Source of the DNA: Giardia muris
Lineage: Eukaryota > Fornicata > Diplomonadida > Hexamitidae
Length of the DNA stretch: 64,000 nucleotides
Direction of reading: 5' to 3'
NCBI GenBank assembly: GCA_006247105.1
Contig: CM016927.1
Span: forward strand, 124,001-188,000
This document shows, piece after piece, positions 45,627 through 53,793 of this stretch; the first letter of the stretch is position 1, and each line of letters starts with the position of its first letter. The translations under genes and the position numbers were made by a program. The notes under the pieces were generated by a model. It ran no database searches. It was not told the DNA's origin and saw only the letters and a program-made list of their open reading frames with translations.

Positions 45627-48251
45627 ATGGATCGTTACCGGGAGCTGAAGGTCCTCGGTAAGGGATCGTTCGGGCGCGCCGTCCTTGCGCAGGAGAAGAA
45701 CACGGGGGAGAAGTACGTCATGAAGATCATCCACACCGCGCCCCTGAGGCCCCGCGAGCGGGACGAGGCCCTCATGGAGGCGAAGATCCTATCGAAGCTC
45801 CAGCATCCCTATATCGTCGGATACCACGAGTCCTTCGCGGACACGCGCTATCTCTACATCGTGATGGAGTATGCGGACGCCGGAGACCTCACCGGGCTCA
45901 TTAATCGTCAGAAGCAACGCAGAGAGCTCTTCACCGAGGACCAGATTTGGGACTGGTTCGTGCAGGTCTGCCTCGCCCTCAAGCACGTCCACGACCGCAA
46001 GATTCTCCACCGCGACCTGAAGACGCAGAACATCTTCCTCTGCACAGACCCCCGCGACAGAAACCGCAAGAACGTCAAACTTGGCGATTTCGGTATTGCG
46101 AAGATCCTCCAGTCCACCCTTGAGTGCGCGAAGACCGCCATCGGAACCCCCTACTACCTCTCGCCCGAGCTCTGCGAGGACAAGCCGTACAATAACAAGT
46201 CGGATATCTGGTCCCTCGGGTGCGTCCTCTACGAGCTTTGTACGCTCCAGCACGCATTCGAGGCCGCAAACATGAAAGGGCTCGTTGTCAAGATCCTCCG
46301 TGGCCAGTACAGGCCGATCTCCCAGGTCTATAGCGGCAACCTGCGCGAACTCATCGACCGGATGCTTCAGAAGGACCCGACCCGACGTCCGAGCGTGAAC
46401 CAGATCCTGAAGCTCCCGTTCCTCCAGGAACGCATCAAGAGGCTCCTCCCGGAGGAGTACTGGCACGAGGAGTTCTCCCACACGATCATCCATGGCCGTG
46501 GGAACGCCCTCGTCGGATTCGGCGCCGGGCGCATCGGAGTCCCTGGAAAGCCCGTCTCTGCCGCCCCCCAGCAGGGTGAACAGCGTCAGGCCCAAATTCC
46601 GGCGGCTCAGCCAGCAACGCGCTATCCGAACCCGACCTATCAGCCGTCAGTTGCTCCCTCTGTTGCCCAGCAGCAACAGCGCCAGATCTCGGCCGCAGAG
46701 GCTGCTGCTGCTGCCATCCGTAATGGACAGAAGCCGACAGTGCCCTCGAACATCAAGCAACCAGGGGCACCTGCCGGACTGTCTCCTCCCAAGCCCTCCT
46801 ATGACGATATAGTTCGCCAGGAGCGCGCTAGGATTGAAGAGCAGCGTAGACGTTCCCAGGAGGAGCAGCGTCGTGCCCAGGAAAAGGTTCGCCAGGATTA
46901 CATGCAGCGTCAGCAGCAACAACAACAGCAACAACAGCAGCAGCAGCAGGCGTTCCAGAACAATCCATTTGCACGGAAGCCGAGCGCGCCCCCGGTCCAG
47001 CCGGCGGCGCCTCATGTACCGTCTGCGAATACTCTCGATGCAAGGTTCGCCGACCTGCAGGAGTTCGTGAACAAACCTCCTAGTGCTGCACCGAGGTACA
47101 ACCCACAGGCGCCAGCGATCCCAATGGCTGGAGGGGCTGGGCAGCCGCCTTCTCAGCCCTACCGTGACGGCGTGGCGCGCCGTAATGCGGAGGAGCAGCG
47201 CCGCCATCAGCAGGCTGTCAAGCGCCAGCTCGCCCCGGCGCCTTTGAAGGACCAGGCGAAGGATGCGCGCGAGCGTGAGCTCCAGGAGATGCACGAGCGC
47301 GTCCAGCGCCAGAAGGAGGAGCAGGAGCGCCGTATCCGTGAGGCGAAGGAGAAGCAGCGCGCGGAGTGGGAGAAGAGGAACCGGGAGTATGAGCGGCAGA
47401 TGGACGAGAAGCGCCGTGCGGCCCAGATGGCCGAGGAGCGTGAGAAGGCGCTCGCGGCGCGCGAGCGGGAGCGGTTATTTCGCCAACGACAACAATCCGA
47501 GGGGGCCCCTGCCAATAGGGGCATGGAATCCCTTTTACCTCAAGCGGGGGTGGTGGAACAGCTGAGACCCGACGACGAGAAGGCGCGCAAGCTCGAGGAG
47601 CAGCGCACGGCGATGCGGCGCATGATTGCCGAGAAGCGCCGCGAGGCACAGGCCGCGATGAACGGAGAGAGCCAACAGGCGGAGGTTGGGCACCATGGTC
47701 CACGCCGCCTGGCAGATGTCCCCTCGTCTGTGTCCGCGATGGCCGCGGTGAACGCAAGTCCAAGGCCAACGTCGGCAGCGGAAGTGGCTGCTGCAATGGT
47801 GTCTCCTCAACGGGGGCTTCCGATCGCGGCCCCAGCACCAGCATCAGGGCAAGGGCAGAACGAACTGGCATGTCTTGACGAGGAGGATAGCGAGGAGGGC
47901 TTCGAGGACCCGCACTTCTGTATTGGGGCGTCCTCTGCGGGTGGGGAGCCGGAGCAGTCTGGAGCCAAGCAGCCGACGGCAATCGAGATGGCCGCGAAGA
48001 TGCTCCGCGGAGGGACCACCGAGGACTCGATCAGTCTTCGTATGGAGCGCCTCCGGATGCTCCTGGAGAACGAGCTTGGCTTCGACCGCTTCTTCGAGGT
48101 GTACAGCCACATCCGCAAGCAGACGGACGACGGAGATGAGGAGCTCGACAACGGGAAGATCGAGCGCCTTCTCGGCGCTGGGAACATGGGGTACATGAAC
48201 ACCATTGTCAACCTAATTTACTGCGAGGACCGTTTCAACACGAACCGCTGA
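45627..48251 (+). CDS. NEK1/NEK5-like protein kinase with coiled-coil tail
   Basis: An 874-residue protein. The N-terminal kinase domain (about 1-270) has all active motifs: GKGSFGRAV, the YVMK lysine, HRDLKTQNIFL, GDFGIAK and GTPYYLSPE. The signature HRDLKTQNIF with DFGIAK is typical of active NEK1/NEK5-type kinases linked to cilia and spindle poles. A Gln/Pro/Ala-rich linker with a polyQ run follows, then a charged coiled coil (about 430-690) and a folded C-terminus (EELDNGKIERLLGAGNMGYM). Unlike the degenerate ankyrin-kinases, this one should be catalytically active. An AGTGAAC signal lies 8 bp after the stop. Confidence 0.95.
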   Translation: MDRYRELKVLGKGSFGRAVLAQEKNTGEKYVMKIIHTAPLRPRERDEALMEAKILSKLQHPYIVGYHESFADTRYLYIVMEYADAGDLTGLINRQKQRRELFTEDQIWDWFVQVCLALKHVHDRKILHRDLKTQNIFLCTDPRDRNRKNVKLGDFGIAKILQSTLECAKTAIGTPYYLSPELCEDKPYNNKSDIWSLGCVLYELCTLQHAFEAANMKGLVVKILRGQYRPISQVYSGNLRELIDRMLQKDPTRRPSVNQILKLPFLQERIKRLLPEEYWHEEFSHTIIHGRGNALVGFGAGRIGVPGKPVSAAPQQGEQRQAQIPAAQPATRYPNPTYQPSVAPSVAQQQQRQISAAEAAAAAIRNGQKPTVPSNIKQPGAPAGLSPPKPSYDDIVRQERARIEEQRRRSQEEQRRAQEKVRQDYMQRQQQQQQQQQQQQQAFQNNPFARKPSAPPVQPAAPHVPSANTLDARFADLQEFVNKPPSAAPRYNPQAPAIPMAGGAGQPPSQPYRDGVARRNAEEQRRHQQAVKRQLAPAPLKDQAKDARERELQEMHERVQRQKEEQERRIREAKEKQRAEWEKRNREYERQMDEKRRAAQMAEEREKALAARERERLFRQRQQSEGAPANRGMESLLPQAGVVEQLRPDDEKARKLEEQRTAMRRMIAEKRREAQAAMNGESQQAEVGHHGPRRLADVPSSVSAMAAVNASPRPTSAAEVAAAMVSPQRGLPIAAPAPASGQGQNELACLDEEDSEEGFEDPHFCIGASSAGGEPEQSGAKQPTAIEMAAKMLRGGTTEDSISLRMERLRMLLENELGFDRFFEVYSHIRKQTDDGDEELDNGKIERLLGAGNMGYMNTIVNLIYCEDRFNTNR
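46911..46949 (+). repeat. CAG/CAA repeat encoding about 13 Gln
   Basis: An in-frame mixed CAG/CAA tract in the NEK kinase linker encodes a polyglutamine run. It is likely length-variable between strains. Confidence 0.9.
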
Positions 48252-48258
48252 GGAAGCG

Positions 48259-48265
48259 AGTGAAC
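48259..48265 (+). terminator. AGTGAAC poly(A)-type signal
   Basis: It matches AGTRAAY, 8 bp after the NEK kinase stop. Confidence 0.55.
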
Positions 48266-48305
48266 AGGGCCGAAGGGGAGAGAGGGGAAGGAGAGGGGTG
48301 AGGGA

Positions 48306-48599
48306 CTACCCCTGCATGCCGGTTTGCTGGTTCATGGCACGAATGAAGTTCCGGACGTGGTCGGTGGTGATGGTCCGCGGCTCGGGAGAGTACTGTAAGG
48401 CCCAGCGGGCGAATTGCTTCAGGCGGCACCCGACGAAGTAGTTCAGGGAAGCGATGGCACCGGTGGCACCACAGGCTGGGGTAGTATAGGGGTCGATCCT
48501 GCTAACGCGGGCCTCGTCGTCGATGAGGCAGACGAGGGCGTCGAGGACCTCGTCGTTGATGTACTTGGGAGCCGATTGGGACGAGGAGGTGGACGACAT
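48306..48599 (-). CDS. small predicted helical protein, unknown
   Basis: A 97-residue protein with no recognised motif. After a Ser-rich start it contains probable helices (EVLDALVCLIDDEA, SLNYFVGCRLKQFARWAL, TDHVRNFIRAMNQQ), consistent with a small helical adaptor or subunit. The ATG at 48599 is divergent from isoleucyl-tRNA synthetase across 21 bp (ACGGTTTTCTTAAGTAATCA). No function is assigned. Confidence 0.7.
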   Translation of the reverse strand: MSSTSSSQSAPKYINDEVLDALVCLIDDEARVSRIDPYTTPACGATGAIASLNYFVGCRLKQFARWALQYSPEPRTITTDHVRNFIRAMNQQTGMQG

Positions 48600-48620
48600 A
48601 CGGTTTTCTTAAGTAATCAA
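48600..48620. promoter_or_regulatory. 21-bp divergent promoter, small protein / IleRS
   Basis: The gap ACGGTTTTCTTAAGTAATCAA holds one T-run for the minus-strand gene and an AAGTAATCAA block abutting the IleRS ATG. Confidence 0.55.
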
Positions 48621-51600
48621 ATGGCATTCGTCCCCCCAACCGCGGTTTCGCCACCCCAGGGGCTCCTCGACTTCCCCTCGATGGAGGAGGCGATACTGAG
48701 GTACTGGGACGAGATCCGCGCCTTTGAGACGCAGCTCCAGCTCACCAGGGGGCTTCCGCGCTATAACTTCTTTGATGGCCCTCCATTTGCCACTGGGCTC
48801 CCACACTATGGACATATGCTGGCCGGGACCATCAAGGACGTCGTCTGCCGGTACCAGGCCATGAATGGCCGCTACGTTGAGCGCCGCTTCGGCTGGGATT
48901 GCCATGGGTTGCCGGTGGAGTATGAGATTGATCAATTGCTCGGTGTCAAGTCCCCGGCCGACGTTGTTGAGAGGATCGGGATCGCCCGTTACAATCGCGA
49001 GTGCCGAGGGATCGTCATGCGTTATTCGAGGGAATGGCAAACCGTTGTCAGACGAAGTGGCCGCTGGGTCGATTTCGCCAACGATTACAAGACGATGAAC
49101 CTCCTCTTCATGGAGTCTGTCTGGTGGGTCTTCAAACAGCTCTTCGATCAGGGTTTGGTCTATGAGGGGACGAAGGTCATGCCATATAGCACAGCGTGCG
49201 CAACCCCTCTGTCAAACTTCGAGGCGAATCTGAACTATAAGGACGTCCAGGACCCGACCTGCATAGTCAGCTTTCCAGTCATCATTCCTCTGGATAATCA
49301 CGAGAATGGTGGGTCCTTGGACGTCAACGTCACTCCTGAACGCATTCGTATGTGGCAGGAACGTGTTGCCGTGCATGGAGATGTTCGTCTTGTCGCGTGG
49401 ACAACCACCCCATGGACCCTTCCGTCAAACCTTGGACTTTGCGTCAATCCTGATCTAACGTATCTTTTATGTACTGCAGAGGCTGGTAAAGACCCAGCAT
49501 ACTTCGTCGCCGAGCCTCTTGTCTCAACTCTATTCCCACCGGAGAACGTCGAGGGGGGCAAAGCTTCCAAGCAGAAGCGTCCAACGCACATCGTTCTAGA
49601 TAGCTTTAAGGGTTCGGAGCTTGCGGGGCTCCGTTATGAGCCCCTCTTCTCCTACTTCAGCGACGGCTATGCCAAAACCCACGCCTGCTGGAAGGTGGTG
49701 GCAGATGACTATGTGACCGCCGATTCCGGCGTTGGAATCGTGCACCTCGCCCCTTTCTTCGGAGAGGACGATTACCGCGTCGGTATCAATAACAGTATCG
49801 TTAAGAAGGATGGAGAACACGTCTGCCCCATTGACGAGTCCGGCCACTACTACCCGGTGGTTACCGACTTCTCGGGGATGTACGTGAAGGATGCGGACAA
49901 GCACATCCTCCGGAACCTCAAGGAACGAGGCCGCCTTGTCTCCCAGTCGACCTGTACCCATAGCTATCCCTTCTGCTGGCGTTCCGAGACCCCTCTCATC
50001 TACCGCGCGGTCCCCTCCTGGTTCGTCCGCGTCGAGGCGATCAAGAAGGAGATCATCGCCTGCAACGCGCAGGCCACCTGGGTACCGAAGGTGATCCAGG
50101 ACAAGCGTTTCCATAACTGGCTCGAGAACGCTCGCGATTGGTCCATTAGTAGGAATCGGTTCTGGGGTTGTCCGATCCCGGTCTGGGTCTCGGCAGATCG
50201 GACGCAAGTCGTTGTCATCGGTAGCATTCAGGAGCTTAGCGAGCGTGCAGGGCTTTCGCTTACCAAGATCTCGGACATCCATCGTGATAACCTTGACCAT
50301 ATCACGATCCCAGACCCTCGAGGGGAGGAGTATCCACCTCTCCGACGCATCGAGCCGGTCTTCGATTGTTGGTTTGAGTCCGGGTCGATGCCGTATGCCC
50401 AGAAGCACTACCCCTTCAATGCTAAGTACAAGATCTGGGGGCTTGAGCGCTTTCAGCAGGAGTTTCCCGCAGACTTCGTCGCGGAGGGGCTTGATCAGAC
50501 GCGAGGCTGGTTTTACACCCTCCTGATCATCTCGACGGCTCTTTTCAAGCGCCCACCGGCCATGAATTGCATCGTCAACGGCCTGGTTCTCGCTAGCGAT
50601 GGGCAAAAGATGTCTAAGAGGAAGAGGAACTATCCTCCGGTCGAGGAGGTCATTTCGCGCTACGGGGCGGATGCCATGCGCCTTTATCTTATCAATTCGC
50701 CCGCAGTGCACGCCCAAGACCTTCGGTTCCGCGAGGAGGGGGTTCGGGACATCGTCAAGGATCTTTTCGTTCCTTGGTATAACAGCTTCTGTTTTCTTGC
50801 GCAGCAGGTGATCAGATATGAGGGGGTGACAGGGAGGCCCTTCAAGACCTTCCAGTTGCACCACGAACTGCCCCTTTTTGAGGCGGAGCTTCAAAGAAGG
50901 GTAGGAAATGTGTTGGACATGTGGATCCTTGCGGAGTTGGAGCATCTTACGGGCGTGGTGCGTCGGGAGATGGAGGGCTATCGTCTTTACACTGTCCTGC
51001 CGGACCTAGTTAACTTCATCAATGACCTGACGAAGTGGTACATCAAGCTCAATCGAGATGCGCTCAAGGGCGACGAGGGTGATGAGGCGGCTCTTCTGAG
51101 TCTGAATGTCCTCTCGTACGTCCTTCTTTGTCTCTGCCGTCTGATGGCTCCCTACACCCCATTCCTTTGCGACTGGCTATATCTCCAGCTCAGACCTCTC
51201 CTCACTCTCGACGGCATCATGGAGGAGCAACGCTTCAGCTCCATTCACTTCTGGACGGTGCCCAAGTACGATACGCCCATCTTCAGATTCTCTCAAGAGC
51301 CGCGCATCCGCGAGAAGGTTGACGCGATGAAGAAGGTCCTTACGCTCGCCCGCATGGTCCGTCGGGACAAATGCAACGTCGCCTCCTTCAAGATGCCATT
51401 GTCCCATCTGATCATTGCCCATGATGATCCCTCTCTCCTTCATGAGGTCGAGTCTCTTGCCACGTACATCCAGGCGGACCTGAATGTCGTCGATTTGGAG
51501 TTCCGAGTCGGGGCTGAGGGGCTTGCTAAACTTAACGTCATTCCGGACTTCATGGCGATCCGAGAGGTTTATCGTGGAGATAAGGAGAAGCTTCGCGACG

Positions 51601-52094
51601 TCATCAACGCGAGCAAGGAGTTCTGCGCCAACTTCGCCAACAGGATGGAGTGCGTGCAGGAGCTACGCCAGATAGGAAGCTGCACATATGAGGGAATTGT
51701 CATCACAAGCGATTTCTGCAAGGTGGTTCTCGAGCCAATCGAGCATCCTGGACAGGCGAGCGCGACGGACGCGAACGGGTTCCTTTGCGTCTTCGATACT
51801 GTCATCACTCATGACCTGCAAGTCCGGGCGACTGAGCGGGCGCTTTTCAGCTTGACTCAGAAGCTCAGGCGTGCGGCGAAGCTCGTCCTGACCGACGAGG
51901 CGGACGTCTATGTGCACACTGTTCGAGAAGGAAAAGAGTTACTCACGGATATGGTCGCCTCTCTTAAAGCCAGGGTCAACGGGACTATTGCGGTCGGAGT
52001 ACCACCTCGGACGCCGGACGCGATGCTGAGCCTTGATATGGACCTTCTGAAATGCGAGGCAAGCATCCTTCAAAGGGCTTCTTTGAACATGTGA
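48621..52094 (+). CDS. isoleucyl-tRNA synthetase (cytosolic)
   Basis: A 1157-residue class I synthetase. HIGH-type motif PPFATGLPHYGH (about 52-63), the editing domain (WTTTPWTLPSNLGLCVNP) and KMSKR (DGQKMSKRKRNYPP) are all present, with an anticodon-binding C-terminal region. The size and the eukaryotic-type C-terminal extension fit cytosolic IleRS. It charges tRNA-Ile with isoleucine and edits valine. The frame is open upstream to 48414, but the ATG at 48621 directly follows AAGTAATCAA and the preceding region belongs to the divergent gene. Confidence 0.98.
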   Translation: MAFVPPTAVSPPQGLLDFPSMEEAILRYWDEIRAFETQLQLTRGLPRYNFFDGPPFATGLPHYGHMLAGTIKDVVCRYQAMNGRYVERRFGWDCHGLPVEYEIDQLLGVKSPADVVERIGIARYNRECRGIVMRYSREWQTVVRRSGRWVDFANDYKTMNLLFMESVWWVFKQLFDQGLVYEGTKVMPYSTACATPLSNFEANLNYKDVQDPTCIVSFPVIIPLDNHENGGSLDVNVTPERIRMWQERVAVHGDVRLVAWTTTPWTLPSNLGLCVNPDLTYLLCTAEAGKDPAYFVAEPLVSTLFPPENVEGGKASKQKRPTHIVLDSFKGSELAGLRYEPLFSYFSDGYAKTHACWKVVADDYVTADSGVGIVHLAPFFGEDDYRVGINNSIVKKDGEHVCPIDESGHYYPVVTDFSGMYVKDADKHILRNLKERGRLVSQSTCTHSYPFCWRSETPLIYRAVPSWFVRVEAIKKEIIACNAQATWVPKVIQDKRFHNWLENARDWSISRNRFWGCPIPVWVSADRTQVVVIGSIQELSERAGLSLTKISDIHRDNLDHITIPDPRGEEYPPLRRIEPVFDCWFESGSMPYAQKHYPFNAKYKIWGLERFQQEFPADFVAEGLDQTRGWFYTLLIISTALFKRPPAMNCIVNGLVLASDGQKMSKRKRNYPPVEEVISRYGADAMRLYLINSPAVHAQDLRFREEGVRDIVKDLFVPWYNSFCFLAQQVIRYEGVTGRPFKTFQLHHELPLFEAELQRRVGNVLDMWILAELEHLTGVVRREMEGYRLYTVLPDLVNFINDLTKWYIKLNRDALKGDEGDEAALLSLNVLSYVLLCLCRLMAPYTPFLCDWLYLQLRPLLTLDGIMEEQRFSSIHFWTVPKYDTPIFRFSQEPRIREKVDAMKKVLTLARMVRRDKCNVASFKMPLSHLIIAHDDPSLLHEVESLATYIQADLNVVDLEFRVGAEGLAKLNVIPDFMAIREVYRGDKEKLRDVINASKEFCANFANRMECVQELRQIGSCTYEGIVITSDFCKVVLEPIEHPGQASATDANGFLCVFDTVITHDLQVRATERALFSLTQKLRRAAKLVLTDEADVYVHTVREGKELLTDMVASLKARVNGTIAVGVPPRTPDAMLSLDMDLLKCEASILQRASLNM

Positions 52095-52100
52095 AGATAA

Positions 52101-53243
52101 ATGATAAAAAAGAGCGTTAAAATGATCTTCTTTGTCTTCACGTCTGCGGAGTGTAACCTCTCCTGCACGTACTGCGGGAACACGCCCGAGGACCTCTGCA
52201 TGCCCGAGAAGCCGACGTACGACCTGAGCGCCCTGATCTCCTTCGTCGCGGACGACCCTGACCCCGTCTTCGTATTTTATGGAGGAGAACCATTATTAAA
52301 TCGGCCTTATGTCTGTAAGGTCATGGACGCGTTTCCGACGGCGACCTTCGTCCTCCAGACGAACGGGACTCTCTTGTATACGCTGCCAACACCATACCTC
52401 CTTAGGATCACATGTATTCTTCTCTCCATCGATGGGCGGCCGGAGACCGTCGACGCCTACCGTGGCCGCGGGGTCTTTGGAAAGATGGAGGAGAACATCA
52501 AGGACGCACGGGAACGTGGCTACGTTGGCCCAGTAGTCGCTCGTATGGCGTGTTCCATGAAGACCGATATATACGAAGACGTCCACTATTTGGCCTACGA
52601 CTGTCCCATAGGATTTGCCGCTGTCTATTGGCAACTGGACGTCGAATGGGATTCCCCAATGAACATTCGATGGGGTGACTTTGAGGGCTGGATGCGGCAG
52701 AAATATATGACTGGAATCACACGTCTCTTCAAGGAGTGGTGCACTCATCTTGAACACCGAGACATTAAGGTCCTCGTTCCATTCAATACAATTACCGAGG
52801 CATATTTGGACTGTACTAGGATTTCTGGAGCAGATGTGGTCGCTCCACGCAAGGGGTACTTGAGATGCTCTGCTGGCCATAAAGCAGTTAGCGTCACAAC
52901 CGATGGCCGTGTTTTGGCCTGTCCCGTCGCTAGTGGGGACAGCTGGAACAATCTTGGGAAGCTTACGGATAAGTGTTGCGACTTACTTGGGAAAAGACCT
53001 CTCACGGGTACCTGTGAGGTCTGCGAGGTCCGCGAGGTCTGCGGTGGCCGATGTCTTTATGCTAATCAGACTCTTTGGTGGGGTGATGAGGGCCACGCCC
53101 TCGTTTGTGAGCTGAACAAGCACCTGATCGGACTCTGTGAGGCGTATGCCCCTCAGGTCCAAAGCATGCTCGAGCGTGGGGAGATTGCTTGGGATGACTT
53201 CTTCTTCCCAAGCGAACGATATAGCCTTGAGATCATCCCCTGA
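52101..53243 (+). CDS. radical SAM protein with SPASM-like C-terminus, archaeal-type
   Basis: A 380-residue protein. The radical SAM CX3CX2C motif is in SAECNLSCTYCGN (Cys18/22/25), followed by FYGGEPLL and a TIM-barrel-type body. The C-terminal part has extra cysteines (RCSAGHKAVSV..DGRVLACP and CEVCEVREVCGGRCL), as in SPASM/twitch auxiliary-cluster domains. The layout and the MIFFVFTSAECNL start resemble the archaeal AF1577-like peptide-modifying radical SAM group. It would use an oxygen-sensitive 4Fe-4S cluster, fitting an anaerobe; the substrate is unknown. The first ATG (52101) is 6 bp after the IleRS stop. A second ATG at 52122, after GTTAAA, gives the more family-like N-terminus and is an equally likely start. 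Confidence 0.88.
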   Translation: MIKKSVKMIFFVFTSAECNLSCTYCGNTPEDLCMPEKPTYDLSALISFVADDPDPVFVFYGGEPLLNRPYVCKVMDAFPTATFVLQTNGTLLYTLPTPYLLRITCILLSIDGRPETVDAYRGRGVFGKMEENIKDARERGYVGPVVARMACSMKTDIYEDVHYLAYDCPIGFAAVYWQLDVEWDSPMNIRWGDFEGWMRQKYMTGITRLFKEWCTHLEHRDIKVLVPFNTITEAYLDCTRISGADVVAPRKGYLRCSAGHKAVSVTTDGRVLACPVASGDSWNNLGKLTDKCCDLLGKRPLTGTCEVCEVREVCGGRCLYANQTLWWGDEGHALVCELNKHLIGLCEAYAPQVQSMLERGEIAWDDFFFPSERYSLEIIP

Positions 53244-53294
53244 CGGATTAAATTGATTCCGATTCCCCTCGAATAACACAGGGTCTACTCGAAT

Positions 53295-53675
53295 ATGGTG
53301 CACATCCCGAAGGCCGTCTACAAGGCCATCTACGCCTACCTCTTCAGGAACGGGTCCCTGGCGCTCAAGGAGTACGGCCGCGTCGGAGAAGTCCAGGCCA
53401 TCACGTACATCAACAGCGACGGCGAGAAGTGCGCCGTGAAGTACCTCCACGTCAACTGCGTTCTCAAGTCCCTCGAGTCTCGCCAGTACGTGAGGGACAC
53501 CTTCGCCTGGAGGCACCACTACTACTTCCTCACCGAAAAGGGCGAGGCGTTCATCCGCTCCGAACTTGACCTGACCGAGGACATCAAACCGACGCCCTTC
53601 ACGAAGAAGATCGTGGAGCGCGAGATTCCGGAGCGTTCGGATCGCGCCTCCCGTGGCTTCAGAAGGTCTGACTGA
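53295..53675 (+). CDS. 40S ribosomal protein eS10
   Basis: A 126-residue protein opening with MVHIPKAVYKAIYAYLFRNG and containing YLHVNCVLKSLESRQYVRDTFAWRHHYYFLT. These closely follow eukaryotic eS10, a winged-helix protein of the 40S head. The C-terminal basic tail is shorter than in animals. The ATG at 53295 is preceded by TACTCGAAT. Confidence 0.96.
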   Translation: MVHIPKAVYKAIYAYLFRNGSLALKEYGRVGEVQAITYINSDGEKCAVKYLHVNCVLKSLESRQYVRDTFAWRHHYYFLTEKGEAFIRSELDLTEDIKPTPFTKKIVEREIPERSDRASRGFRRSD

Positions 53676-53793
53676 GGTCCTTTCTCGTCCTCTCTTCTTG
53701 GAGTGAATCACTCTTAATGTTCTATGGGTGTGTGAACCTTAGAAGGGGGTGGGCTGATGATGTGGTCAGTAGCCCTTGGCTCTTGAAGGATAA

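Noticed and set aside
49596..50945. 449-codon minus-strand ORF inside isoleucyl-tRNA synthetase
   Set aside because: It is antisense to conserved synthetase sequence, and codon mirror effects explain the open frame.
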